A stretch of 64,000 nt of DNA from Idiomarina ramblicola (GCF_003987255.1 NZ_PIQC01000003.1:310001-374000); one strand, 5' to 3'; positions 37,811 through 48,065 are shown, numbered from the stretch's first letter. Numbers and translations: made by a program. The notes: generated by a model from the letters alone, not told the origin.

Positions 37811-38689
37811 ATGAATTTATCCCACCTGCACATGATGATCACCGTTGCCCGCCTCGGTAGCCTGCAAAAGACCGCAGAGCAGCTTAACCGCACGCAGTCA
37901 GCTGTGAGCATGGCATTAAAAAAGCTGGAAGAAAACGCCGGGTTCGCCTTATTTAACCGCGAAGGCTATCGCTTAGAACTCACCGAACAGGGTCGGCATT
38001 TTCTACGGCAGGCAGAGGAAGTAGTGCGCCAGCAGCAACGACTGCAGTCGCTGGCTAACCAACTAAAGCATGGCGCCGAGCCGCTGCTGACGCTGTGCTA
38101 TGACCATACCTGTGACAGCAAACTCTGGGTGCCCAGCATTCAGCACATTCAGCAACAATACCCGGCCACTGAACTGCACGTGGATGGTGAGTCGCAAATG
38201 CGCGCGTTAAAACGCATTGATAACGGCACCGCCGATTTAGCCCTGTGCCCCTGGCTCCCTCTGTTTCGTCAATACGGTGACTTTGAAACCTTACCGGTGG
38301 CGCCGTTTGAGTTAACGGTGGTTATGTCCGCTGCATTAATGAATGAGTTTGGACGCCTACCGCAAAGCCGCCAGGATTTATTGGAGTTGCCGATGCTGGT
38401 TCCGCAGAACCTGGAAATTGGCATTAACTTAGACTCGGTACTGCGCCTGCCCAGCCAGCAGCGCATAAGGGTGAATGAGGTTAACACTCAGTTCGAACTG
38501 CTGATGGCCGGTTTCGGCTGGGGCATTATTCCAAAACATATTGCGCAGGATGCCATTAAGCAGGGCAAACTGGTTGAAATTACCATTCCCGGGTTCATCC
38601 AACAGGTACGTCTGGAGATACACTTAGTACGCTCTGCAAACAGAACGCTGGGTCCCGCTGCCAACGCCATTTGGGAAAGTTTTGGCTGA
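37811..38689 (+). CDS. LysR-type transcriptional regulator
   Basis: The 292-residue protein has the LysR winged helix (MITVARLGSLQKTAEQLNRTQSAVSMALKKLEE, split here as residues about 8-40) and a periplasmic-binding-like effector domain. It is divergent from the RND operon across 107 bp, which suggests that it controls the pump and itself. The effector is unknown. Confidence 0.88.
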   Translation: MNLSHLHMMITVARLGSLQKTAEQLNRTQSAVSMALKKLEENAGFALFNREGYRLELTEQGRHFLRQAEEVVRQQQRLQSLANQLKHGAEPLLTLCYDHTCDSKLWVPSIQHIQQQYPATELHVDGESQMRALKRIDNGTADLALCPWLPLFRQYGDFETLPVAPFELTVVMSAALMNEFGRLPQSRQDLLELPMLVPQNLEIGINLDSVLRLPSQQRIRVNEVNTQFELLMAGFGWGIIPKHIAQDAIKQGKLVEITIPGFIQQVRLEIHLVRSANRTLGPAANAIWESFG

Positions 38690-38764
38690 CATGGTTGTCT
38701 CACTTATCAATGCGATGTCAGTGTCTATTGGTCAGTACCGTAAACAAGGAAGGAGCTATTTCTT

Positions 38765-39331
38765 ATGAGAAAATTCATACCGCTAAGTGCACTAGTCGTT
38801 TTATCTACTTTACTTGCAGGCTGTGATTCCCCTCCCTCTGACCGGGAGTCGATTGAGCTTTTTAAAGAACACAGAGCTTTACTAAAACAACTGCGGCAAG
38901 AAGGCTGTTCCTTCCTACAGGATCCAGATTTCAAACGATTAAGAATTCATGCAAATGAAATTGAATCTAGCGTTACCGGAAAGACATCTGGCTATGAAGA
39001 ACAGTTTTATTCTAACGATTCTGTAAAAGAACGAGTCGATAAAGTAAAAGGACTTTTAAACGCTTTAGACGCCAAGTATTTTTTGATAATGAGAGGCAGC
39101 GGTGAAAATTACGTGACAAACTCAAGTTGCAGCTTAAGCATAGCTTTAACAACCTTTGGTATGCCAGCGGACACGGTAATTTCAGGTTTCGCCTTTAATC
39201 CTAAAAATGAGCACACCTTTAACCGACTAGAAGAATTACCGAAAAGAAAAGGCCAAGAGTCACTCTTGTACCGTTTTCGCTTAACGGAAGATGAAGCAGA
39301 GCCCTGGTATTTTTACTTTGAAAAAACCTAA
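38765..39331 (+). CDS. Hypothetical lipoprotein
   Basis: The 188-residue protein has a lipoprotein signal ending LLAGC (Cys20). I do not recognise the rest, which is polar with two Cys (GCSFLQDPDF and SSCSLSIAL). A strong GGAAGGAGC ribosome site precedes the ATG. Base use is visibly richer in A+T than that of its neighbours, and a REP sequence and a palindromic element follow it, so acquisition by transfer is plausible. Confidence 0.65.
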   Translation: MRKFIPLSALVVLSTLLAGCDSPPSDRESIELFKEHRALLKQLRQEGCSFLQDPDFKRLRIHANEIESSVTGKTSGYEEQFYSNDSVKERVDKVKGLLNALDAKYFLIMRGSGENYVTNSSCSLSIALTTFGMPADTVISGFAFNPKNEHTFNRLEELPKRKGQESLLYRFRLTEDEAEPWYFYFEKT

Positions 39332-39352
39332 ACAGCCTCACCTGACTGCTCG

Positions 39353-39373
39353 GTTGCCTGATGTTCACATCAG
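39353..39373. repeat. Single REP-like hairpin
   Basis: GTTGCCTGATGTTCACATCAG: a GTTG foot and hairpin CTGATG/CATCAG. It matches one half of the REPINs at 15422, 21726 and 44359. A weak CCTGACTG to the left may be a remnant of the partner hairpin. Confidence 0.5.
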
Positions 39374-39379
39374 TTGGGG

Positions 39380-39553
39380 TGGTGAATAAGGCGGCAGATG
39401 TAGAGCGCGCCTGACGGTTGCTGCGGACTATTGAGGAGGTGTGCAGCGCCATGGATGGCGCTGCCCAAGCCCTACAGGGAGGTATTCACGGGCGTCCTCC
39501 TCAATAGTCCCTGCAACCTCCAGCGCTCTACATCTGCCATCCTCATTCACCAT
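39380..39553 (-). repeat. Long palindromic element, A variant (copy A4, longest arms)
   Basis: Arms of about 60 bases pair: GGTGAATAAGG, GGCAGATGTAGAGCGC and GGACTATTGAGGAGG on the left face CCTCCTCAATAGTCC, GCGCTCTACATCTGCC and CCTCATTCACC on the right. The core is standard A. It lies 43 bp downstream of the cusA-like gene (minus strand) and is forward relative to it. Confidence 0.85.
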
Positions 39554-39596
39554 TCCCACCTCTCCTTGATGCAAGAGGATCAAGCCACATCGGATC

Positions 39597-42500
39597 TTAT
39601 TTCCGGGCCAAGTAGAACACGGCAGGAATGACCAGCATGGAGATTAGCGGCGCTAATACCATACCGCCGACCATAGGGGCGGCGATGCGCTGCATCACTT
39701 CGTTACCGACACCGCCGCCCAACATTATCGGTAATAAGCCGACGATAATGGTCAGGACGGTCATGGCTTTGGGTCTTACGCGCAGCAATGCGCCTTCTTC
39801 CACCGCTGCTTTTAGCTGATCTTTATCGTAGGCCACGGCTTTCCAGGCGTTGTTTAAATACAACAGCATGACCACGCCGAATTCCGCGGCAACACCGGCC
39901 AAGGCTATCATGCCGACAACAACCGCCAATGACAGATTGTAATCCAGCAAGTAAATCAACCACAGGCTGCCGGTTAGAGCTAAAGGCAAAGTGCCGATGA
40001 CCAGCAATGCCTGAGGTAACGAACGGAAAGTCATGTAAAGCAGCAACAAAATAACCAATAGCGTCAGCGGAATAATCTCTTTTAAGTCACTTTCCACCTG
40101 TTGCATGGCTTTGTATTGCCCGGTCCAGCTCCAGTTGTAACCAACCGGAATGTCCAGGTTCGCCATAGCATCGCTAACTTGATTAATGTAGTCGCTAACC
40201 GTGACGCCTTTGGACGGCTCAATAAAAACCCAACTGCTTAAGCGAGCGTCTTCACTTTTCAGCATGGCGGGTCCCTGAGTCACCTTAATGTCAGCCACAT
40301 CGGATAAGGTCAGCCATTGTCCTGAGGCCGATTTCACCGGCAGGGTTTTCAGCTTTTCGATATGGTCGCGTTGCTCCCGGGGATAACGTAGGTTAATAGG
40401 AAAACGCTCATTACCCTGTACCGATGTCGCAATATTCGCTCCACCAATGGCGTACTGAATATGATCGTGAATGTCACCTTGGCTGATGCCGTAACGGGCA
40501 GCCTCACGCAGTTTCGGCTCTATCTCGATATAACGACCGCCACCAGAGCGCTCTGCAATGACCGAACCTGTCGCCTGTTCTTCAGAAAGCGTACTTTCAA
40601 TCCGGGTCGCCAACTTTTCTATTTCACGAAAGTCACTACCGCTGACTTTAATAGCCAACGGGGTTTTAACGCCGGTGGCCAGCATTTCAATGCGGGTACG
40701 AATGGGCTGTACCCAGGCGTTGGTCACACCGGGAATCTGCACCCGCTCATCCAGCTCAGCAATGATGTCGTCCACCGTGATTCCTTCACGCCATTCGCTT
40801 TCAGGCTTGAGGGTGATGCTGGTTTCTATCATGGTCATTGGTGCCGGATCGGTGGCGGTGTCAGCACGACCGACTTTACCAAACACACGATCAACTTCAG
40901 GTTGTTCTGCAATAAGCTCATCGGTTTTCTGTAGCAGCTTACCGGCACTTTCAACACTGATACCAGGCAGTGTGGTGGGCATGTACATGAGGTCACCCTC
41001 ATGCAGTGGCGGCATCAGCTCGTAATTAAGCTGCTTATACGGGTGCCAGCCCGTTGCGGTAACCAGAAGCGCCAGCACAATAATGGTTTTAGGAAACTTG
41101 AGCGTAAAGGCCAACAAAGGTCGGTAAAGCGCAATTAAACCACGCGACAGCCAGTTCTTTTCCTCTGCAGGTATCTTCCCGCGCACCAGTAAAGCAATCA
41201 GCACCGGTATCAGCGTTACTGCAATAATTGCGGCGGCGGCCATAGCCAGCGTTTTGGTATAGGCTAAGGGTTCGAACAGACGCCCCTGCTGACCTTGCAG
41301 CACAAACACCGGAACAAAGCTGACAGTAATGACTAACAGGGAGAAGAACAGTGACGGCCCCACTTCGCGACAGGCTTCATTAACAATTTTCAGGCGCGCG
41401 GCGCCTTTGGCGACTATTTGATGCCGTTCCTGATAATTCTGCAGATGCTTATGGGTGTTTTCGATCATGACAATGGCGGCATCGACCAGCGCGCCAATAG
41501 CAATGGCGATTCCCCCCAGGCTCATAATATTGGCGCTGATACCCAGCATGTTCATGATCCACACCGCGAACAGGACCGACAGCGGTAAACTGATAATGGC
41601 CACCACCGCCGAGCGCGCATGCCAGAGAAACAAAATGCACACCACAGCGACAAAGAACATCTCTTCAATGAGCTTGGTGGTGAGGTTATCTGTCGATGCC
41701 TGGATCAGGCTTGAACGGTCATAGGTCGGCACCACCTTAACCCCCTCTGGCAGGCCCTGCTTGAGCTGTTCAAGTTTGTCTTTAACGGCGGCAATGGTTT
41801 GTAGGGCGTTTTCACCATGGCGCATCACGACAATACCGCCCACGACTTCGCCGTCACCGTTCAGCTCTGTAATGCCACGGCGTACCTGGGGCCCAATGCG
41901 AATATTAGCCACTTCTTCCAACATCACCGTCCCCTGCTGCTCTGATGTGAGCGGCAAGGGAATTTTGCGAATGTCTTCGACACTTTTTAAATACCCTAAG
42001 CCGCGCACCATGTATTCGGCTTCACCCATTTCAACCACGGAGCCGCCCACTTCGTTATTGGCCTGCTGAATGGTTTGCTTAATTTGCTTCAGGGTCAGGT
42101 TATAACGGTGGAGAGCTTCCGGCTGCACCACCACCTGATAGGTTTCGACCATACCACCAACCGTGGCAATTTCTGCTACCCCCTGCACACTTTGCAGCTC
42201 CTGTTTTAAGAACCAATTCTGCAGGCGTGTCAGTTCCCCCAGGTTACGCTGGTTGGTTTCGTCAACTAAGGCGTATTGATACACCCAGCCAATGCCGGAT
42301 GCATCGGGGCCTAACTCCGGCCGAACTTGCTCCGGAAGCTGGCTTTGTGCCTGATCCAGATATTCGTTCACTCGGCTTCTGGCCCAGTAAGGGTCGGTAC
42401 CGTCTTCAAAAATAACGTAAACGTAAGAGTCACCAAAAAACGAAAAACTACGTACTGAAGTGGCTTTAGGTACGGACAGCATCACACTGGAGAGCGGATA

Positions 42501-42698
42501 GGTTACCTGCTCTTCCACCACCGCCGGCGCTTGTCCCGGGTAATTGGTTTTGACGATAACCTGGACTTCCGACAAGTCCGGTATTGCGTCCAGTTTGGTT
42601 TGCTGCAGCGACTGCCAGGCCCAGAATGTCAGGCCTAAGAACAGCAGCAACACCATCCACGAGTTACGTATGGAGGTTTCGATAATACGAGCTAACAT
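39597..42698 (-). CDS. CusA/CzcA-family heavy-metal RND transporter
   Basis: The 1033-residue transporter belongs to the heavy-metal efflux RND group. GALVDAAIVMIENTHK carries the relay Asp, and RIEMLATGVKTPLAIKVSG matches the CusA region around the Met that binds Cu(I)/Ag(I), which favours copper or silver as substrate. AGGAGG precedes the ATG, 8 bp after the cusB-like gene. No outer-membrane partner gene is adjacent. Confidence 0.9.
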   Translation of the reverse strand: MLARIIETSIRNSWMVLLLFLGLTFWAWQSLQQTKLDAIPDLSEVQVIVKTNYPGQAPAVVEEQVTYPLSSVMLSVPKATSVRSFSFFGDSYVYVIFEDGTDPYWARSRVNEYLDQAQSQLPEQVRPELGPDASGIGWVYQYALVDETNQRNLGELTRLQNWFLKQELQSVQGVAEIATVGGMVETYQVVVQPEALHRYNLTLKQIKQTIQQANNEVGGSVVEMGEAEYMVRGLGYLKSVEDIRKIPLPLTSEQQGTVMLEEVANIRIGPQVRRGITELNGDGEVVGGIVVMRHGENALQTIAAVKDKLEQLKQGLPEGVKVVPTYDRSSLIQASTDNLTTKLIEEMFFVAVVCILFLWHARSAVVAIISLPLSVLFAVWIMNMLGISANIMSLGGIAIAIGALVDAAIVMIENTHKHLQNYQERHQIVAKGAARLKIVNEACREVGPSLFFSLLVITVSFVPVFVLQGQQGRLFEPLAYTKTLAMAAAAIIAVTLIPVLIALLVRGKIPAEEKNWLSRGLIALYRPLLAFTLKFPKTIIVLALLVTATGWHPYKQLNYELMPPLHEGDLMYMPTTLPGISVESAGKLLQKTDELIAEQPEVDRVFGKVGRADTATDPAPMTMIETSITLKPESEWREGITVDDIIAELDERVQIPGVTNAWVQPIRTRIEMLATGVKTPLAIKVSGSDFREIEKLATRIESTLSEEQATGSVIAERSGGGRYIEIEPKLREAARYGISQGDIHDHIQYAIGGANIATSVQGNERFPINLRYPREQRDHIEKLKTLPVKSASGQWLTLSDVADIKVTQGPAMLKSEDARLSSWVFIEPSKGVTVSDYINQVSDAMANLDIPVGYNWSWTGQYKAMQQVESDLKEIIPLTLLVILLLLYMTFRSLPQALLVIGTLPLALTGSLWLIYLLDYNLSLAVVVGMIALAGVAAEFGVVMLLYLNNAWKAVAYDKDQLKAAVEEGALLRVRPKAMTVLTIIVGLLPIMLGGGVGNEVMQRIAAPMVGGMVLAPLISMLVIPAVFYLARK

Positions 42699-42706
42699 AA
42701 AACCTC

Positions 42707-43951
42707 CTAGTGGTTGTGTTGTGGCGCAGGAGCGTCGTTGTCACTGCTATCCGGACCCAGGCCTTGCAGACTGGCCTCTGAATCCAGCAGGAACTGCCCG
42801 GAAGTAACCACTAACTCACCTTCCTGCAAGCCTTCTTCAATGGCAATTTCGTTACCCACACGCAGCCCGGTCGTCACTTCGCGCACCTCAAATTCGCGCG
42901 CTCCAGATTTTACCACCACGCGGTTATTAGCTCCGGTGACAATTAAGCTGGCAACCGGCACAACCACAACGTCCTTTACTGGCTCCAGTTCAATGTGCGC
43001 GGTTGCCCATAGACCTTCGCGCAGCCGGTCAATGGAGTCGTTAACCGGAATACGGACTTTGATGGTCTGGGTTGCCGGGTCCACTTGCGGATAAATGTAG
43101 TCAATGGTGTTCATCCAGTGGCCGCCAGGGAAATGCTCAGAGGAAATATGCGCCATTTGCCCGGTTTTTAACTGCTTACTGTAACGCGCCGGAACATCCG
43201 CAAAAAACCACAGCTGATTGTCCTGTGTCAGCGTCAGTAACTTAAGCCCGGGCGACACGTACATGCCTTCCTGAATATCTAGGCTGGTAATATAGCCAGA
43301 CTCGGGTGCGTAATAGTCCACCACATATTCGGTCTCGCCGCCTTGCTCCAGCGCTTTAATTTGCGCTTCGCTCATACCGAGCAAGCGCAAACGTTGCTGG
43401 CCGCGGCGTTTAAAACTTTGCTGGTTGCTGCCATTGCGAATATCCGAAATTGAATCCAATAATTGCAGATAGTCGTCCTGTGCAACCACTAAGTCAGGCG
43501 CGTACAGGCTGTAAAGTTTATCGCCTTTTTCTACCCACTGACCTTCAACGTCGGCGTGCAATTCTTCTACCCAGCCTTCAGCGCGACTGTGGATATGCCG
43601 CTGAGCAGACTCCTGCCAACGCACCTGAGCCTGCGCCATGAGTTGCGGCTGTAAGTCTTTACGCTGAACTGTCGTTGTAGTGACCCGAATGGCCTGCTGG
43701 CTGGACTCTGGTACGGTGAAGCTTTTTTCAGCTTCATGCTCAGAAAGGTCCTGCTTAGGCTCTTTTTTAACCAGATCCATACCGCAAATTGGGCAGGTTC
43801 CCGGCTCGTCACGAGCCACCTGACTGTGCATAGGGCACACATATTCGGAGCTCTGCTCGAACGGGTTTTGATCTTCTGAATGATTATGATTGTGTTCCTG
43901 AGCCAAAGTTAACAACGGGATCAGGATGAATACAGCTATCCAATAACGCAT
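42707..43951 (-). CDS. CusB-like adaptor with heavy-metal-binding domain
   Basis: The 414-residue adaptor has a signal peptide, a His-rich start (HNHNHSED) and then a small metal-binding domain with CPMHSQ and CPICGMDL (about residues 39-63), found in many CusB/CzcB-like proteins. The barrel-sandwich, hairpin and barrel domains follow, with [20 protein letters not shown] and a His-containing tail DAPAPQHNH. It hands metal to the CusA-like transporter encoded downstream. Confidence 0.88.
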   Translation of the reverse strand: MRYWIAVFILIPLLTLAQEHNHNHSEDQNPFEQSSEYVCPMHSQVARDEPGTCPICGMDLVKKEPKQDLSEHEAEKSFTVPESSQQAIRVTTTTVQRKDLQPQLMAQAQVRWQESAQRHIHSRAEGWVEELHADVEGQWVEKGDKLYSLYAPDLVVAQDDYLQLLDSISDIRNGSNQQSFKRRGQQRLRLLGMSEAQIKALEQGGETEYVVDYYAPESGYITSLDIQEGMYVSPGLKLLTLTQDNQLWFFADVPARYSKQLKTGQMAHISSEHFPGGHWMNTIDYIYPQVDPATQTIKVRIPVNDSIDRLREGLWATAHIELEPVKDVVVVPVASLIVTGANNRVVVKSGAREFEVREVTTGLRVGNEIAIEEGLQEGELVVTSGQFLLDSEASLQGLGPDSSDNDAPAPQHNH

Positions 43952-43992
43952 TGGTATTTCCTCGAAAACGGTTTAAGACGTAAAAAGTGGAC

Positions 43993-44346
43993 TTAAACTG
44001 CGTATTTCGGCGGACGTATCAGCGTTTCAGTAATAACCGGAAGGTTTGAATAAGTGGGCTCCGCAGCGTCAGTGGCTGCTGCTGGCGAAAGTTGTTTGAA
44101 CGGATTTATCAGTGCCAGTTGACCAGCACAATGTTGTTCGCACTGCTGGCAAAAGGAGCTTTCGCTGTCGCAGTTCGATTGTTCCATCGACATGTCAGAC
44201 TCATCACAACAGTCATGCTGTGACATATCGTGAGATGACAAAGCACTAACGGTGTCTGACATCGGCATAGCATGTATTGCTGGTGAGGAGAAACTCTCCA
44301 CCAGCAATACTGTAACTAATACCCAGACAACCGTTAGTGTTTTCAT
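43993..44346 (-). CDS. Small secreted Cys/His/Met-rich protein of the cus-like operon
   Basis: The start at 44346 (117 residues) has AGGAA 4 nt upstream; a longer frame would begin inside a REPIN. A signal peptide of about 26 residues is followed by a stretch rich in Met, His, Cys and Asp (HDMSQHDCCDESDMSM, then CQQCEQHC), as in copper-binding proteins. No named family is recognised. It is first in the operon with cusBA-like genes (41 bp before cusB), so a role as periplasmic metal buffer or chaperone in place of CusF is inferred. Confidence 0.65.
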   Translation of the reverse strand: MKTLTVVWVLVTVLLVESFSSPAIHAMPMSDTVSALSSHDMSQHDCCDESDMSMEQSNCDSESSFCQQCEQHCAGQLALINPFKQLSPAAATDAAEPTYSNLPVITETLIRPPKYAV

Positions 44347-44358
44347 ATTTCCTAATAC

Positions 44359-44414
44359 GTAGCCTGACATTTATGTCAGGCCCCACATTGCTCCTGATGT
44401 AAACATCAGGCTAC
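44359..44414. repeat. REPIN-like element between the M13 peptidase and the cus-like operon
   Basis: Textbook arrangement: GTAG foot, hairpin CCTGACAT/ATGTCAGG, a 12-nt spacer, hairpin CCTGATGT/ACATCAGG, and CTAC at the other end. Two flanking bases on each side (AC/GT) extend the symmetry. Confidence 0.8.
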
Positions 44415-44432
44415 GTGCGTCATACCAATATC

Positions 44433-46502
44433 TTACCAGATAGTAACGCGCTGTTCAGCAGGAACGAACAACTCGTCGCCTTCATTAACATCAAAGGCTT
44501 CATAAAACGCCGGAACGTTCACAACGGTACCATTTACACGATACACCGCTGGTGAATGCGGGTCGCTCATCACCTGCTCACGAATAGCATCTTCACGATA
44601 CTTGCCGCGCCATACCTGAGCCCAGCCAATGAACACACGCTGTTCGCCGGTAAAGCCATCAAGAACTGGCGCTTCTTCGCCGTCTAAAGACATTTTGTAC
44701 GCCTCGTACGCAATAGTCAGGCCGGCTAAATCGCCAATGTTTTCGCCCAGAGTCAGGTCGCCATTAACATTAAGGCCTTCAATTGGCTCGTACTGGCTAT
44801 ACTGTTCAGACAGCTGCTGAGTCCGTTCCTCGAATGCTTTCTTATCAGCATCGGTCCACCAGCTTTGTAAGTTGCCGTCGCCATCGTATTTAGACCCCTG
44901 ATCGTCAAATCCGTGTCCCATTTCGTGGCCGATTACCGCACCGATACCACCGTAGTTGACCGCCATTTCAGCGTCCATATCAAAGAACGGAGGCTGCAGA
45001 ATGCCAGCAGGGAAAACGATTTCGTTACGTACCGGGCTGTAGTAAGCATTCACTGTTTGTGGCGTCATACCCCAGTCTTCTTCATCCACAGGACCGCCAA
45101 TTTTGGCAATTTCTTCCTGATAATTGAACTCAGCGTAAGCTTTGTAGTTAGCAACTAAGTCGGTTGACGAAATTTCCAGTTCACTGTAGTCACGCCACTT
45201 GCTTGGATAACCTACTTTCGGATCAAATTTCTCAAGCTTCTCTAAGGCTTTTTCTTTGGTCTCGTCCGTCATCCACTCCAGATTGCGAATAGACTGACCA
45301 TAAGCATCACGAAGATTTTCGATCAAACCTTCCATTTTTTCTTTCGCTTCTGGCGGGAAGTACTCTTTTACGTAAACCTGCCCCAGCACTTCACCTAATA
45401 CACTGTTGGTTGCGTCTACTGCGCGTTTCCAGCGAGGTTCCTGCTCTGGTGTACCACGTAAGGTTTTACCATAGAAATCGAAGCGACGCTTGCTGATATC
45501 TTCGCTTAGTGCAGAAGCGTATTCGTTCACCAGACGGAAACTTAAATAGTCTTTCCACGCCTGTAAGTCGACGTCGTTAAACAGCTCGCCAAATTCTTCA
45601 AAATAAGACGGCTGACGAATCACCATTTCTTTTACATCAGACAATTCTGAGGTATCAATGAAACGTTTGAAATCAAAATCGGCCAACATATCAGCAACTT
45701 CTTCAGCCGATTTTTTATTGTAGGTTTTATCAGCGTCGCGACTTTCTACTCGGCTCCACTGAATATCAGCCAGTTGAGTTTCTAGCTCCAGAATACGTTC
45801 AGCGGCGTCATCAGCATTTTCAACGCCGACCATTTCCAGAATGTCTTCGGCGTATTCGAGGTAAGCATCGCGAAACTCTTCAAACTTTTCATCGTCTTTC
45901 AGGTAGTAGTCGCGATCGGGAAGACCAAGCCCGGACTGTGAAACATACATTGCATTAATTTGTGGGTCTTTCGCATCCGGATAAACATAAAAGCCAAATG
46001 GAACCGTTACACCACCACGGAACATCCGTGCCATATGTTCGGCAACTGAGTCGTGGTCTTCTAACGCCTGAATTGCGTCTAAGTCGCTTGCAATTGGTTT
46101 TGCACCCAACTCGTTCAGCGTTTCAACGTCCATATAGGCGTTGAAGAAGTCACCAATTTTACGCTCATTGGTACCCGGTTCAGGGTTGGTTGACGCCGCT
46201 GATTCAATAATGTCACGCAGACGTTTCTGGTTCTGTTCACGCAGGTCGTAAAACGCGCCAATTGAGGAACGATCAGAAGGGATTTCGGTTTTATCAATCC
46301 AGGTACCGTTTACGTAACGGAACAGATCGTTTTCTGGTTTAACGCTGTGGTCAAAGTTTTCCAGCACCACGCCTGAACTCAATTCTTGTTTTGCTTCTTC
46401 AGCCTGCTGGGTTTGCTGTTTAGATTCTTCTTGCTGCGGAGAGCATGCGCCCAGAGTTAAAGCCATAGATACGCCAAGCGCTACAGCGGTTAATTTTCTC
46501 AT
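44433..46502 (-). CDS. M13-family zinc metallopeptidase (PepO-like lipoprotein)
   Basis: The 689-residue enzyme starts with a lipoprotein signal (LTLGAC, Cys20) and a Gln/Glu-rich linker. The M13 (neprilysin) marks are NAYYSPVRNEIVFPAGILQ, the zinc motif GHEMGHGFDDQGSKYD, GENIGDLAGLTIAYEAYK, and the C-terminal CRVNG-like RVNGTVVNVPAFYEAF. It likely degrades peptides in the periplasm, anchored to a membrane. Transcribed alone. Confidence 0.92.
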   Translation of the reverse strand: MRKLTAVALGVSMALTLGACSPQQEESKQQTQQAEEAKQELSSGVVLENFDHSVKPENDLFRYVNGTWIDKTEIPSDRSSIGAFYDLREQNQKRLRDIIESAASTNPEPGTNERKIGDFFNAYMDVETLNELGAKPIASDLDAIQALEDHDSVAEHMARMFRGGVTVPFGFYVYPDAKDPQINAMYVSQSGLGLPDRDYYLKDDEKFEEFRDAYLEYAEDILEMVGVENADDAAERILELETQLADIQWSRVESRDADKTYNKKSAEEVADMLADFDFKRFIDTSELSDVKEMVIRQPSYFEEFGELFNDVDLQAWKDYLSFRLVNEYASALSEDISKRRFDFYGKTLRGTPEQEPRWKRAVDATNSVLGEVLGQVYVKEYFPPEAKEKMEGLIENLRDAYGQSIRNLEWMTDETKEKALEKLEKFDPKVGYPSKWRDYSELEISSTDLVANYKAYAEFNYQEEIAKIGGPVDEEDWGMTPQTVNAYYSPVRNEIVFPAGILQPPFFDMDAEMAVNYGGIGAVIGHEMGHGFDDQGSKYDGDGNLQSWWTDADKKAFEERTQQLSEQYSQYEPIEGLNVNGDLTLGENIGDLAGLTIAYEAYKMSLDGEEAPVLDGFTGEQRVFIGWAQVWRGKYREDAIREQVMSDPHSPAVYRVNGTVVNVPAFYEAFDVNEGDELFVPAEQRVTIW

Positions 46503-46576
46503 CGGTTGTTACCCTTTCTTTAGTGTTCGTTATTTTAACCCCACTAAACTAGCGCATTGTTAAATTCAGCGCAAAA

Positions 46577-46612
46577 AAAAACGGCCGCATTCGCGATGAA
46601 TACGGCCGTTTT
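46577..46612 (-). terminator. Rho-independent terminator of the pdhR-aceEF-lpd operon
   Basis: AAAACGGCCGCATTC (46577-46591) pairs with GAATACGGCCGTTTT (46598-46612) with one mismatch, and a long T-run follows on the minus strand. It lies 25 bp downstream of the lpdA stop. Confidence 0.85.
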
Positions 46613-46637
46613 ACCGATGATTTATCGTAACAAAGTG

Positions 46638-48065
46638 TTACTTCTTCTTTTTCGCCTTAGGATTCGGCATATCGGTAATTGAGCCTTCATGAAGTTCTGA
46701 CGCTAAACCAACCGATTCGTGTAAGGTTGGGTGCGCGTGAACCGTCAGAGCGATATCTTCTGCATCACAGCCCATTTCAATGGCCAGACAAATTTCACCC
46801 AGTAACTCACCGGCGTTAGTACCACACATGGCACCGCCAATAATCCGGTTGTTCTTATCAAAGATAAGCTTGGTCATGCCCTGCTGCGCGTTAGAAGCAA
46901 TTGCACGGCCCGACGCAGACCATGGGAAGGTCACTGCATCGTATTCAATACCTTGCTCTTTTGCTTCTTTTTCAGTCACACCGGCCCATGCAACTTCCGG
47001 GTTGGTGTACATGATAGAAGGAATCACCTTCGGTTCGAAGAAGTGCTTCTTACCTGAAATAACTTCAGCTGCCACATGCGATTCGTGTACCGCTTTGTGC
47101 GCCAGCATAGGCTGACCGACGACATCACCAATAGCGAAAATGTGATCGACGTTGGTACGCATTTGGCTGTCCACTTTGATAAAGCCACGATCATCAACAT
47201 TAACGCCAGCTTTGTCAGCGTCAATCTTGTTACCGTTTGGCGCACGGCCTACTGCCACCAGAACCGCGTCGTATTTGACCGGATCTTTTGGCGCTTTATC
47301 ACCTTCAAAAGTGACGTAAACACCGTCTTTTTTCGCTTCAACGTTGGTTGCTTTGGTGCTGAGCATCACGTTTTCAAAGCGGCCTTTAATTTGCTTGTTG
47401 AAGCTCTTGATAATGTCAGCATCGGCTGGCGGTACCAACTGATCCGTCATTTCAACCACATCAACTTTAGAGCCTAATGACGCATAAACCTGACCCATTT
47501 CCAGAGCGATAATACCGCCACCTAACAACAGCATTTTCTTTGGAATTTCTTTCAGTTCAAGTGCGTCAGTAGAATCCCATACGCGGTCGTCGTCATGTGG
47601 AATGAACGGTAACTTAATGGCCTGAGAGCCCGCAGCAATAATGGCGTTATCGAATTTCACTTCGGTTTCGCCGTCGTCACCTTCAACTTTGATGGTGTTG
47701 CTGCCGGTAAATTTGCCGTAACCATTAACGACTTTTACCTTACGCATTTTTGACATCTGACCAAGACCACCGGTTAACTGACCAACCACTTTTTCTTTGT
47801 GCTTACGCAGTTTGTCCAGATCAATCTTCGGTTCACCAAACTCAATACCTTCTGCGGCCAGGTGTTGCGCTTCTTCAATGTGTTTGGTCATGTGCAATAG
47901 TGCTTTTGACGGGATACAGCCAACATTAAGGCAAACACCACCTAAGGTGCTGTAACGCTCAATCAAAACAACATCCAGACCCAAATCAGCTGCACGGAAA
48001 GCCGCTGAATATCCACCTGGGCCCGAACCTAACACTACTACCTGTGTTGTAATTTTGTCGCTCAT
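46638..48065 (-). CDS. lpdA: Dihydrolipoyl dehydrogenase
   Basis: The 475-residue flavoprotein (E3) reoxidises lipoyl groups of the pyruvate and 2-oxoglutarate dehydrogenase complexes. It shows the FAD motif VLGSGPGGYSAAFRAADLG, the redox disulfide GGVCLNVGCIPSKALL, the NAD motif LLLGGGIIALEMGQV and the active-site HAHPTLHE. The gene lies 111 bp after aceF and ends before a strong terminator, and may also have its own promoter, as in E. coli. Confidence 0.96.
   Translation of the reverse strand: MSDKITTQVVVLGSGPGGYSAAFRAADLGLDVVLIERYSTLGGVCLNVGCIPSKALLHMTKHIEEAQHLAAEGIEFGEPKIDLDKLRKHKEKVVGQLTGGLGQMSKMRKVKVVNGYGKFTGSNTIKVEGDDGETEVKFDNAIIAAGSQAIKLPFIPHDDDRVWDSTDALELKEIPKKMLLLGGGIIALEMGQVYASLGSKVDVVEMTDQLVPPADADIIKSFNKQIKGRFENVMLSTKATNVEAKKDGVYVTFEGDKAPKDPVKYDAVLVAVGRAPNGNKIDADKAGVNVDDRGFIKVDSQMRTNVDHIFAIGDVVGQPMLAHKAVHESHVAAEVISGKKHFFEPKVIPSIMYTNPEVAWAGVTEKEAKEQGIEYDAVTFPWSASGRAIASNAQQGMTKLIFDKNNRIIGGAMCGTNAGELLGEICLAIEMGCDAEDIALTVHAHPTLHESVGLASELHEGSITDMPNPKAKKKK

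Noticed and set aside
38684-38735. CTGACAT/ATGTCAG inverted repeat after the lysR gene as a REPIN
   Set aside because: Lacks the GTAG foot and the CCTGA stem layout; arms are only 7 bp and far apart.
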